Source of the DNA: Rikenella microfusus
GTDB lineage: Bacteria; Bacteroidota; Bacteroidia; Bacteroidales; SZUA-534
NCBI GenBank assembly: GCA_020719105.1
Contig: DYQV01000007.1
Span: 1-22,230, forward strand
Length of the DNA stretch: 22,230 nucleotides
Reading direction: 5' to 3'
In this document: one piece after another, positions 1 through 7,341 of the stretch
How the letters are laid out: every line of letters begins with the position of its first letter
Numbering within the stretch: position 1 is the stretch's first letter
The notes under the pieces: generated by a model
The model's database searches: none
Seen by the model: the letters and a program-made list of their open reading frames with translations, nothing else
Told to the model about the DNA's origin: nothing
Made by a program: the position numbers and the translations under genes

Positions 1-59
1 AAATGAACCAGTTTTTGAAAATAATTTCTAAATTTACCTAATTACCAATAACAATAACG

Positions 60-650
60 ATGAGATCGGAAATCAATCTATTCAATATTAACCATTATAT
101 GGCCAAGGTTGGAAAAGGCAAATGCCTGATTTCAGAACCATTCTCCCCCGACTCCTATTTTGGCCGATCGGTAGTATTAATAACCGAACACAACGAAAAA
201 GATGGAACTTTAGGTTATATTATAAATAAACCCATTGACGTACCCATTCATGAACTTTTTCCTGATTTTCCGCCTTTTAATGCGGCTTGCTTCATGGGTG
301 GTCCGGTTAGTCCCGACACGATTCATTACTTACATACCCGCCCCGATTTGTTTCCAGAAAGTACCCCTGTGATTAAAAATATTTATTGGGGAGGTGATTT
401 TGATTTATTAAAAGAAAATATATACAACCGCACCATTCAGCCCAATGAAATAAGGTTTTATATTGGTTATAGTGGTTGGGCTCCCGATCAATTACAGCAG
501 GAAATTGAGGATAATTTTTGGATAGTTTCTGAGATTTCGCCAAAAAAAATTATGAATGCCAATACCAACACATGGAAAGATCTGTTGAACGATTTAGGCG
601 ACTCCTATTCCTTATGGGCCAATGCGCCTTCTAATCCGGGGATGAATTAG
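60..650 (+). CDS. yqgE: YqgE/AlgH family protein (UPF0301)
   Basis: A 196-residue protein with the full YqgE/AlgH pattern: an N-terminal LISEPF segment, then RSVVLITEHNEKDGTLGYIINKP, a central GGPV motif, YWGGDFDLL, and near the C-terminus a GYSGWAPDQLQQEI segment. The family is a compact fold of unproven biochemical role; the AlgH name comes from alginate regulation in Pseudomonas, which probably does not apply here. The start at 60 is the first ATG. A second in-frame ATG at 99 begins closer to the conserved block and is a possible alternative. It stands alone on this strand, and its last 20 bp overlap the 3' end of the convergent aminotransferase gene. The identification is firm; the function is unknown. 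Confidence 0.93.
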   Translation: MRSEINLFNINHYMAKVGKGKCLISEPFSPDSYFGRSVVLITEHNEKDGTLGYIINKPIDVPIHELFPDFPPFNAACFMGGPVSPDTIHYLHTRPDLFPESTPVIKNIYWGGDFDLLKENIYNRTIQPNEIRFYIGYSGWAPDQLQQEIEDNFWIVSEISPKKIMNANTNTWKDLLNDLGDSYSLWANAPSNPGMN

Positions 651-1503
651 TAAAAGCCACTCGATTTAATTCAACCATAATTTTTTGCGCATTCTTTTTA
701 AAATACCTTCGGTTTTGATATGCAGTTACTGAACGGATTCCGGAAACAGCATTTGTTAAAAAAAGCTCATCCATTTTTAATAAGTCCGCTTTTGTTAAAT
801 AGGCTTTTTCATTAACCTTATAATTCAATTCATTTGCAATTTTAATGAGTTGCTTTCGCATAATTCCTCGAACACAGCCAGTTTCCAAAGATGGAGTAAA
901 AAGGTTTTTACCTTCCACTGCAAACAAATTCGATGAGGTAGCTTCTACAATAAAACCCTTATCATCCAATAACAAGGCATCGTGGTAATGGTTTTCCATG
1001 GCATAAATTCCGGCTAAAATATACGGCAGCGCATTCATCGTTTTTATGTTCAGATATTCCGCTTTTGGTTTTGGGACTTCCTCAAAAACACCAAGTATCA
1101 AGCTCTTATCTGTAATTTCATAAGGTCCTTTTCCTATGTACGATGCTTCAATAAGGATGTCACATTCCAGGGAATCGGGAATATAGTATCCTTCAGCCTT
1201 CCGAATAACAGAAACCTTGATGCGGGCGGCCTGAAATAATTTCAACCGGGTTAACAAACCGGCAATTTGTTTATTCAAAAAATCGATGGTTAAATAATCG
1301 GGAAAGCAAATATGTAAAATCTTTGAAGCATATTGCATCCGCTCCCAATGGTCGTTTAAAAACTGCACCTGGCATCCATTGGCGTGCATGGTTTCAAAAA
1401 ATCCATCGCCATAGCGGAATGCACGATTACCTAACTCAACCTTAAAATTGGCCGCTTGCAAGTAATCTTTATTGAATACCAGTAAACCTGATTCTTTAGT
1501 CAT
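631..1503 (-). CDS. Class IV PLP-dependent aminotransferase (PabC / branched-chain / D-amino acid type)
   Basis: A 290-residue fold-type IV PLP enzyme. Visible landmarks are FRYGDGFFETM (residues 29-39), the probable Schiff-base lysine K154 in NIKTMNALPY, the class signature starting at E187 (EATSSNLFAV), and the GIMRKQL and LFLTNAVSGIRSV blocks. Members include 4-amino-4-deoxychorismate lyase, branched-chain aminotransferase and D-amino acid aminotransferase; sequence inspection alone does not decide between them. The length is close to the lyase and D-amino acid enzyme and shorter than a typical branched-chain enzyme. Its ATG overlaps the end of the upstream phosphatase gene by 8 bp, which suggests translational coupling. 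It is the last gene of the pheT cluster, and its tail overlaps yqgE on the other strand. Confidence 0.88.
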   Translation of the reverse strand: MTKESGLLVFNKDYLQAANFKVELGNRAFRYGDGFFETMHANGCQVQFLNDHWERMQYASKILHICFPDYLTIDFLNKQIAGLLTRLKLFQAARIKVSVIRKAEGYYIPDSLECDILIEASYIGKGPYEITDKSLILGVFEEVPKPKAEYLNIKTMNALPYILAGIYAMENHYHDALLLDDKGFIVEATSSNLFAVEGKNLFTPSLETGCVRGIMRKQLIKIANELNYKVNEKAYLTKADLLKMDELFLTNAVSGIRSVTAYQNRRYFKKNAQKIMVELNRVAFTNSSPD

Positions 1504-1987
1504 TATTAATTTGGAACAAAATGGTTTGTATGTTTTGATTTGACTTTATTGATATTCCTTGTATTCCAGCTTTTATTGCTGCCTGCATATCTTTTTCGCT
1601 ATCGCCAATGAAATAGGATTTTTTGGTATCAATAGTAAACCGGGCTATGGCTTTTTCAATCAACAACGATTCTGGCTTACGGCAAAGGCATTTTTCAATT
1701 TCGCTGTGGTGTGGACAATAATAAATCTCTAAAACAGAAAGGTGGTGACGGGCAAATTCCTTCAATAGTTTATCATGTACCAATTCCACTTCTTGTTTGC
1801 TGTAAGTGCCACGGGCAATTCCTCCTTGATTCGAAATAATAACAAACTCATATCCAACATTTTTCAATTGAAGCAAACCAGCTATCAAGCCATCGTTCAA
1901 AACAAAATCGGCGGGCTTATAAATATAATAGTGCCCGGTATCATTATTGATTACGCCATCACGATCTAAAAAAATGACCTTCTTCAT
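1496..1987 (-). CDS. gmhB: HAD-family phosphatase, GmhB-like (D,D-heptose 1,7-bisphosphate phosphatase)
   Basis: A 163-residue HAD phosphatase. The nucleophile motif LDRDGVIN has D8 and D10, motif II is ISNQGGIARG, and GDSEKD (D129, D133) is the acidic motif IV. Between them is a zinc-binding insert, C91-P-H93 ... C100-x-C102, followed by RKP. That combination marks the GmhB / histidinol-phosphatase branch, which removes the C7 phosphate from heptose bisphosphate in ADP-heptose synthesis for LPS core. Histidinol phosphatase activity is the main alternative. It follows the rhomboid gene by 29 bp and overlaps the aminotransferase gene by 8 bp. No other heptose gene is in the window, so the pathway role rests on family resemblance. 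Confidence 0.8.
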   Translation of the reverse strand: MKKVIFLDRDGVINNDTGHYYIYKPADFVLNDGLIAGLLQLKNVGYEFVIISNQGGIARGTYSKQEVELVHDKLLKEFARHHLSVLEIYYCPHHSEIEKCLCRKPESLLIEKAIARFTIDTKKSYFIGDSEKDMQAAIKAGIQGISIKSNQNIQTILFQINND

Positions 1988-2016
1988 TGGAAAAGTAACT
2001 ACGAGTTCGGTTTATA

Positions 2017-2607
2017 CTAATAAAGCAACTGATGGAAAAAGGATTGCAGCAATTGAGGGTATAATAAAATTGGAAAAACAAATCCAAAAATGGCACCCCA
2101 AAAGTGAGCATTATGACCAATGTTGTCCAAATTTCTTTTTGACATATAAGCAGAATAGGCAAGATAAAGCAATCCAAACAATACGGCTGGTATTGGAATG
2201 GGTATCAACATAAGCATTATTTTACTGGTTGGATTCAAAAGAATAGAAGTAAAAATGATGGCTGATACGGCACCGGAAGCACCTAAGGCATTGTAGGCAT
2301 AATCATTCTTATGCTTTATTAAATCTGGAATGCTGGAAGCTATGGCTGCTCCTGCATAAATTATGAGAAACATAATACTACCCAGTTGAGATTCAACAAC
2401 GGGTGCGAAAAAAAAGAGGGACAACATGTTAAAAATTAAATGCTCCCAATTGGCATGCAAAAATACAGGTGTGAATAAACGGTACCATTGCTTTCGATGC
2501 ACTATCTGGAATGCATTAAAATTGTATTTATACATTAATTGAGGTTGACGGAAAGCCGCCATCGAGAATAAAACAGTACTGGCAATAATAAGAAAAGTAA
2601 GAATCAT
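2017..2607 (-). CDS. Rhomboid family intramembrane serine protease
   Basis: A 196-residue, strongly hydrophobic protein with the rhomboid core. RLFTPVFLHANWEHLIFNM (about residues 43-61) carries the conserved H56/N60 segment. GASG places the catalytic serine at S111, and NIGHNAHFWGAIFGF places the catalytic histidine at H168. Around six membrane segments are expected, which is the minimal bacterial rhomboid. The enzyme cleaves transmembrane substrates inside the membrane; the substrate cannot be guessed from context. The ATG at 2605-2607 lies 5 bp after the siaC-like stop, and the gene sits within the pheT cluster. All active-site residues are present, so it should be an active protease. Confidence 0.92.
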   Translation of the reverse strand: MILTFLIIASTVLFSMAAFRQPQLMYKYNFNAFQIVHRKQWYRLFTPVFLHANWEHLIFNMLSLFFFAPVVESQLGSIMFLIIYAGAAIASSIPDLIKHKNDYAYNALGASGAVSAIIFTSILLNPTSKIMLMLIPIPIPAVLFGLLYLAYSAYMSKRNLDNIGHNAHFWGAIFGFVFPILLYPQLLQSFFHQLLY

Positions 2608-2612
2608 GGATT

Positions 2613-2987
2613 TTAATTTCTAGGACTAAATTCGAAGGGTATTTCAAGAATGGAAGCATAATCAAGACCTAAACGCAACATATCATCATCAATATTCTCA
2701 TAAGCCCATTCAATAGTAAGTTTTCTACCCCGGTTGTGCATTGAATTGAGTTTACGCAGCACATTAAAAGCCATGTGATGGGATGAAGAACTCAAGTAAC
2801 GAAAAAATAATTTACACTGACAATTATCCAAATGAGCACCATCTGTTTCAAGCCAGTCAAGGATTGGCTTATATACTTGATTTACATCTTCAGGCGTAGA
2901 GTTTCCGGAAATTTGAAAAATGGATAAATCAGCATCCATTAATACTTCCGGGCTGTCCTCTGTTGCGTCAAATTTTAAATACCCCAA
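2613..2987 (-). CDS. siaC: SiaC family regulatory phosphoprotein (DUF1987)
   Basis: A 124-residue protein matching the SiaC/DUF1987 pattern: an N-terminal T-x-x-SPEV segment (residues 9-15), the ISGNSTPEDV block (26-35), YKPILDWL, then YLSSSSHH (64-71), which corresponds to the family's phospho-acceptor loop, and a C-terminal IEWAYENIDDDMLRLGLDY. In Pseudomonas, SiaC is phosphorylated by the kinase SiaB, dephosphorylated by the PP2C-type SiaA, and acts on the diguanylate cyclase SiaD; none of those partners is in this window. The start is a TTG at 2985-2987. It is chosen because the conserved N-terminus would be lost from the next ATG (residue 17) and an in-frame TAG, the macrodomain gene's own stop, lies just upstream. 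The gene is co-directional with and tightly spaced to both neighbours. Confidence 0.82.
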   Translation of the reverse strand: MGYLKFDATEDSPEVLMDADLSIFQISGNSTPEDVNQVYKPILDWLETDGAHLDNCQCKLFFRYLSSSSHHMAFNVLRKLNSMHNRGRKLTIEWAYENIDDDMLRLGLDYASILEIPFEFSPRN

Positions 2988-2993
2988 AACAAT

Positions 2994-3515
2994 CTAATTT
3001 AAATGATTAAATTCTTTATTGTAAATATGGTAATTCTCTTCATCAAATATAGCAAAAATTACTTTTTTAAAATTGGGGTTATCCGCTAGAAACAATAAAG
3101 TTTCGTTTTTTACTATTTTTGCAGCTTCTGCTTTGGGATAACCATAAACACCGGTGCTGATATTTGGGAAAGCAATGCTCTCCATTTTATTCAATTTTGC
3201 TAAATAAAAAGAATTCCGATAGCAATTGGCAAGCAATTGTGATTCGCTTCTGTTTCCACCTTTCCAGATTGGTCCTACGGCATGAATAACATGCTTAGCC
3301 AACAGATTATATCCTAAAGTGATTTTCGCTTCTCCTGTATTACAACCATTTAATAACCGACAGGCTTCCAATAATTTACTTCCGGCCGCCCGATGAATGG
3401 CACCATCTACCCCGCCACCGCCCAATAAACTGGTATTAGCCGCGTTTACAATAGCATCTGCCTGAATTTTAGTAATGTCGCCCTGAATAATCGAAATCCG
3501 GTTCATAGACACCAT
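2994..3515 (-). CDS. Macrodomain protein, YmdB/O-acetyl-ADP-ribose deacetylase type
   Basis: A 173-residue single macrodomain. It has the ADP-ribose-binding GDIT motif (12-15), DAIVNAANTSLLGGGGVDGA (from D20, with N24 and N27 and the glycine-rich loop), AVGPIW, and the second phosphate loop PNISTGVYGYP. This set is typical of MacroD/YmdB enzymes that hydrolyse O-acetyl-ADP-ribose or remove mono-ADP-ribose from proteins. The ATG at 3513-3515 lies 6 bp after the pheT stop; an ATG three codons later (3504-3506) is an equally plausible start. The gene ends with TAG at 2994-2996, after which the same frame continues straight into the SiaC-like gene. No ADP-ribosyltransferase is nearby, so its substrate is open. 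Confidence 0.92.
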   Translation of the reverse strand: MVSMNRISIIQGDITKIQADAIVNAANTSLLGGGGVDGAIHRAAGSKLLEACRLLNGCNTGEAKITLGYNLLAKHVIHAVGPIWKGGNRSESQLLANCYRNSFYLAKLNKMESIAFPNISTGVYGYPKAEAAKIVKNETLLFLADNPNFKKVIFAIFDEENYHIYNKEFNHLN

Positions 3516-3521
3516 AAAGTT

Positions 3522-5972
3522 TTAACGAAGTTTTGCATCAAATTGGTTTTGGTAAACCTTAATCAGGTTATCCATTATTTTATCAATCTGCTTATCTGTC
3601 AGGGTTTTTGTTTCATCTTGCAGAATAAAACTCAGGGCGTAAGATTTTTTTCCTTCACCCAATTTATCTCCCTCGTAAACATCAAAAAGTGTAACTTCCT
3701 TAAGTAATTTTTTCTCTTGTTTAAATGCTTCTGTTTTAAGCAAATCGAACGTAACATTTTTATCAAGCAACAGGGATAAATCGCGACGTACCTCTGGGAA
3801 TTTAGGCAATTCTGAAAATTCAACTTTCAGGTTCCGGATGGATTTTAACAATTTTTCCCAATCAACTTCAGCATAATAAACATCGTGCTTGATGTCAAAT
3901 TGCTTGCAAACTTTTCGTTGAACGATACCTATTTTTCCCAATTCCATTTTATTGTATTCCCAAACTAACCCATCCGAAAATAAGTCGTTGCTGAAAGAGG
4001 AGGTAGTTAGCTTTTTTTGATCCACTCCTAAACGAATGAAAACCGTTTCTACCATGGATTTTATGAAATAGAAACTTACCTTTTCCTGTTTGGAATGCCA
4101 TGTTTCTATGGATCTATTTCCAGAAACTACCAATGCCAATTTTTCACCTTGACTGTATTTATCGAGCGGATTATCCGATTGCTTGTCCGCATTCAAATGA
4201 TAGGTGTTACCAAATTCATACAATTTCAAATCGGGGTTCTGACGGTTCGCATTGAATGCCACTGCCTCCATGCATCCAAATAAAAGTGTTTGCCGCAAAC
4301 CATTCAAATCCTGACTTAACGGATTCAAAATTCCAACGGTATTTTCTTTTGGATAACTGGTTAATGAATCGTAATACTCCCTTTTGGTGAGAGAATTCGA
4401 CATAATTTCATTAAAACCCAACGAACTTAGCTGATTTGCAATAAGCTCTTTTAAGACATTTGGATCGGGTTTTGGTGCATTTGCTAAGGTAGCATTTACC
4501 TGTTTGCTGATGGGTACAGAATTATAACCATATATTCTTAAAATTTCTTCAATAACATCCGATTCCCGCTGAACATCAACCCTATACGGCGGAACGTGAA
4601 GCAATAGCTGAACATCATTATCATTAATAACTTTTATTTCAAGCGCCTCTAAAATCTTTATCACTTTGTCTTTGGGTAACTTTTCACCAATAAGTCGCTC
4701 CAATTGCGAAAGACGCAAAACAACTTCAAAATCGGCTACCGGTTTAGGATAAATATCCACAATTTCAGAACTGATAGTTCCTCCGGCCACTTCTTTAATC
4801 AGTAAAGCAGCCCGTTTTAGTGCATAAATGGTAACATTTGGATCAACTCCCCTTTCAAAACGGAAAGAGGCATCGGTATTCATTCCGTGTCTTCGCGCTG
4901 TTTTGCGAATAAATACCGGATTGAAACAGGCACTTTCGAGAAAAATACTTTTAGTGCTTTCAGTAACTCCTGATTCTATGCCTCCAAAAACTCCGGCAAT
5001 ACACATTCCTTCAGTACCGTTACAAATCATTAAATCAGCAGCCCCTAACCTTCGTTCCTGTCCATCGAGAGTTAAAAAGGGTGTTTTTTCCGGTAGTGTT
5101 TTAACTACAATTTTATTACCTGAAATTTTGGCTGCATCAAAAGCATGCAATGGCTGTCCCAATTCGTGAAGCACAAAATTGGTAACATCCACCACATTGT
5201 TAATGGGATTTAATCCAATGGCTTTCAAGCGGTTCTTTAACCAATCGGGTGATTCAGTCACTTTCAACCCGGTAAGGGTAACTCCGGCATATCGTGGGCA
5301 AGCGTCGGTATTTTCAACCGTGACTTTTATTTCCAATTGATAATTATCGGCTTTAAAAGCTTCTACCGATGGTTTTTTATATTCAATTTCTTGGGTCTGT
5401 TTCAAATAAGCGGCTACATCGCGGGCAATTCCAATATGTGATCCGGCATCAATGCGGTTTGGGGTCAGATCCACTTCAAAAACCACATCGTTTTCAACAT
5501 TGAAATATTCTTTGGCCAAAGTTCCCACGTTAACATTTGCGGGCAAAACCATAATTCCTTCGTGTGATGTGCCAATGCCTATTTCATCTTCGGCACATAT
5601 CATTCCCATGGACTCGGCGCCTCTGATTTTTGATTTTTTAATCACAAAACTTTCGTTGCCCTGATACAAAGTTGTTCCGATAGTGGCAACCACTACCTTT
5701 TGACCTGCAGCCACATTGGCTGCGCCACAAACAATCGGGGTTTCAACTCCGTCGCCCAAATTTACAGTAGTTATGCTCAAATGATCGGAATCGGGATGGG
5801 GTTTACAGGTAAGAACTTCACCAATTACAAACCCCTCTAACCCTCCTTTTACCGACTGAAACGATTCAATTCCACCCACCTCAAGGCCAAGGCTTGTTAC
5901 TATTTCAGCTAATTTTTGAGGTTCAAAATCAAGGTAAAGGTATTGTTTCAACCAATTGTACGAAATGTTCAT
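3522..5972 (-). CDS. pheT: Phenylalanine-tRNA ligase beta subunit
   Basis: An 816-residue protein beginning MNISYNWLKQYL, the standard PheT start. An EMAP-like tRNA-binding domain occupies about residues 40-150. The B3/4 editing domain (about 215-390) contains NNVVDVTNFVLHELGQPLHAFD, and B5 follows at about 410-480. The C-terminal FDX-ACB anticodon-binding domain is at about 725-816 (FPEVRRDLSLLLD). The length is normal for the long bacterial form. It works with PheS, which is not in the window, to charge tRNA-Phe in the cytoplasm. It is the first gene of a six-gene leftward cluster. A TAnnTTTG promoter element lies 35-42 bp upstream of the ATG. Confidence 0.98.
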   Translation of the reverse strand: MNISYNWLKQYLYLDFEPQKLAEIVTSLGLEVGGIESFQSVKGGLEGFVIGEVLTCKPHPDSDHLSITTVNLGDGVETPIVCGAANVAAGQKVVVATIGTTLYQGNESFVIKKSKIRGAESMGMICAEDEIGIGTSHEGIMVLPANVNVGTLAKEYFNVENDVVFEVDLTPNRIDAGSHIGIARDVAAYLKQTQEIEYKKPSVEAFKADNYQLEIKVTVENTDACPRYAGVTLTGLKVTESPDWLKNRLKAIGLNPINNVVDVTNFVLHELGQPLHAFDAAKISGNKIVVKTLPEKTPFLTLDGQERRLGAADLMICNGTEGMCIAGVFGGIESGVTESTKSIFLESACFNPVFIRKTARRHGMNTDASFRFERGVDPNVTIYALKRAALLIKEVAGGTISSEIVDIYPKPVADFEVVLRLSQLERLIGEKLPKDKVIKILEALEIKVINDNDVQLLLHVPPYRVDVQRESDVIEEILRIYGYNSVPISKQVNATLANAPKPDPNVLKELIANQLSSLGFNEIMSNSLTKREYYDSLTSYPKENTVGILNPLSQDLNGLRQTLLFGCMEAVAFNANRQNPDLKLYEFGNTYHLNADKQSDNPLDKYSQGEKLALVVSGNRSIETWHSKQEKVSFYFIKSMVETVFIRLGVDQKKLTTSSFSNDLFSDGLVWEYNKMELGKIGIVQRKVCKQFDIKHDVYYAEVDWEKLLKSIRNLKVEFSELPKFPEVRRDLSLLLDKNVTFDLLKTEAFKQEKKLLKEVTLFDVYEGDKLGEGKKSYALSFILQDETKTLTDKQIDKIMDNLIKVYQNQFDAKLR

Positions 5973-6006
5973 AATTCAATGTTGTGCTATGTTTTTATCC
6001 AATCCA

Positions 6007-6014
6007 CAAAAGTA
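6007..6014 (-). promoter_or_regulatory. Putative Bacteroidota -7 element for the pheT cluster
   Basis: Reads TACTTTTG on the minus strand, a full TAnnTTTG match. It would put transcription start near position 6000, about 28 nt before the pheT ATG. No clear TTG at -33 is seen at the expected spacing, so the call rests on the -7 element and its position. Confidence 0.45.
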
Positions 6015-6177
6015 AATTTTTTTTCTTATCCTTTATTGAATAACTTGGGTATTTGTAGTAAAACTTCAGGATAGAAAAGCGCTTACTTCGCTATTTTCTT
6101 GACTGAGTTGAAAATTTCTGTGGAGGATAAATGGTATGCTAACTATTGATTCCGAACTAGACTCTGTTTTAATAAAT

Positions 6178-6199
6178 AAAAAAACCGACCGGAGGTCGG
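6178..6199 (-). terminator. Intrinsic terminator on the minus strand, between pheT and surE
   Basis: On the minus strand a 6-bp GC-rich stem (CCGACC at 6199-6194 with GGTCGG at 6190-6185, loop TCC) is followed by seven T residues. This is a classical intrinsic terminator pointing toward pheT, but no minus-strand gene lies upstream of it. It could insulate pheT from antisense transcripts of the surE region, or act as an attenuator if pheT also has a promoter further upstream. Confidence 0.6.
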
Positions 6200-6219
6200 C
6201 GATCCAACCCTAAAGCAAT

Positions 6220-6227
6220 TATATTTG
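6220..6227 (+). promoter_or_regulatory. Putative -7 element for the surE-lpxB cluster
   Basis: Reads TATATTTG, a full TAnnTTTG match, and predicts a start near 6233-6235. This supports initiation of SurE at 6252 rather than at the upstream TTG at 6225, which lies inside the element. No good -33 TTG is present. Confidence 0.4.
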
Positions 6228-6251
6228 CATAAATTTATAATTCTGAAGATT

Positions 6252-7037
6252 TTGGAAAAAAATACAAAACCCTTGATATTGGTCACAAATGATGATGGCT
6301 ATTTTGCACCGGGATTGCACGCTCTAATTGAAATGGTTAAACCTTATGGCGAAGTTTTGGTTGTGGCCCCCGAACAAGGAATGTCGGGAATGTCGCACGC
6401 CATTACTATAAAAAACCCCCTCCGCATCACTTTACTCAGCAAAGAAATTGGGGTAACCATATACAAATTGAATGGAACTCCTGTTGATTGCGTAAAAATG
6501 GCCATAAACCAAATTGCTGATCGTAAACCCGATATTCTGGTTTCGGGCATCAACCACGGTTCCAACTCATCCATAAATGTGGTCTATTCAGGTACAATGG
6601 GTGGTGCTATTGAAGGTTGCTTGAATGGAATCCCTTCTATTGGGTTTTCGCTTTGCTCTCATAGCATGACCGCTGATTTTACACTTACAAAAAAATATTC
6701 AGAAGGTATTTTAAAAAAAATACTGGAATACGGACTCCCTTCAGGAACTTGCTTAAATGTTAATTTTCCGGTAGTTGAAGAAGCCGATTTTAGAGGTATC
6801 AAGGTTTGCCGACAAGCCAGAGGAGTTTGGAAAGAAGAATATGAAAAACGAATTGACCCACATGGTGGAGCATATTATTGGCTTACCGGAGATTTCAATA
6901 GTAATGAAAATGGGTCGACAGATACCGACGAATGGGCATTGGATAATAATTTTGCTACTATTGTACCCATAAAGGTTGATTACACCGATCACGATAATGT
7001 TAAAACACTCCAAAATCTTAGCATTGAAATACAATGA
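6252..7037 (+). CDS. surE: 5'/3'-nucleotidase SurE
   Basis: About 261 residues from the TTG at 6252. The metal-binding ILVTNDDG motif falls at residues 9-16 (N13, D14, D15), GMSGMSHAIT supplies S45, and the VSGINHGSN motif supplies N101, matching the D-D-S-N metal set of the family. SurE dephosphorylates nucleoside 5'- and 3'-monophosphates in a metal-dependent manner. No ATG precedes the conserved motif. The TTG at 6252 gives the usual short N-terminus and agrees with the promoter element at 6220-6227; the TTG at 6225 would add nine residues and overlap that element. Its TGA overlaps the ATG of the next gene (ATGA). First gene of surE - membrane protein - lpxB - spoIID-like. Confidence 0.94.
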   Translation: MEKNTKPLILVTNDDGYFAPGLHALIEMVKPYGEVLVVAPEQGMSGMSHAITIKNPLRITLLSKEIGVTIYKLNGTPVDCVKMAINQIADRKPDILVSGINHGSNSSINVVYSGTMGGAIEGCLNGIPSIGFSLCSHSMTADFTLTKKYSEGILKKILEYGLPSGTCLNVNFPVVEEADFRGIKVCRQARGVWKEEYEKRIDPHGGAYYWLTGDFNSNENGSTDTDEWALDNNFATIVPIKVDYTDHDNVKTLQNLSIEIQ

Positions 7038-7330
7038 ACTTAATTAAAAACGATAAAGTCTCAACAGGCGCCATTATCGGACTATTGCTTCCTATGCTTT
7101 TTGTTGGGGCATTTATACTGTATTCAAGCAGCCAGTTTGATTCGGTAATTGCCTGTGTAAAGCATTTTCAGCAAATTGGACTTTTATACAAAATTATCTC
7201 ACTTAGTCTGATGCCTGGCACCGGCCTGTTTTTTTTATGGACCAAGTTTGATAAATTAAACCAAGCCAGAGGAATATTATTGATGAGCCTATTTTATGGC
7301 ATTGTGGTATTGATTCTATACATGACCTAA
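7034..7330 (+). CDS. Small membrane protein between surE and lpxB, function unknown
   Basis: A 98-residue protein that I do not recognise by family. It has a clear membrane segment at about residues 11-31 (GAIIGLLLPMLFVGAFILY), a second hydrophobic stretch at about 48-68, and a third at about 79-97, separated by short charged loops. Its ATG overlaps the surE stop by 4 bp and its stop lies 11 bp before lpxB, so it is very likely co-transcribed and translationally coupled. The setting suggests an inner-membrane job linked to lipid A or envelope assembly, but that is inference from position only. Confidence 0.8.
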   Translation: MNLIKNDKVSTGAIIGLLLPMLFVGAFILYSSSQFDSVIACVKHFQQIGLLYKIISLSLMPGTGLFFLWTKFDKLNQARGILLMSLFYGIVVLILYMT

Positions 7331-7341
7331 ATCCTTTTCCT

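Noticed and set aside
1947..2213. 88-codon plus-strand open frame across the gmhB/rhomboid junction
   Set aside because: Overlaps two well-supported minus-strand genes and has no features of a real protein.
4828..5169. 113-codon plus-strand open frame inside pheT
   Set aside because: Antisense to the conserved B3/4 region of PheT, with no promoter or recognisable product.
6225..6251. Upstream TTG start for surE at 6225
   Set aside because: It falls inside the TATATTTG promoter element and adds residues not usual before the NDDG motif.
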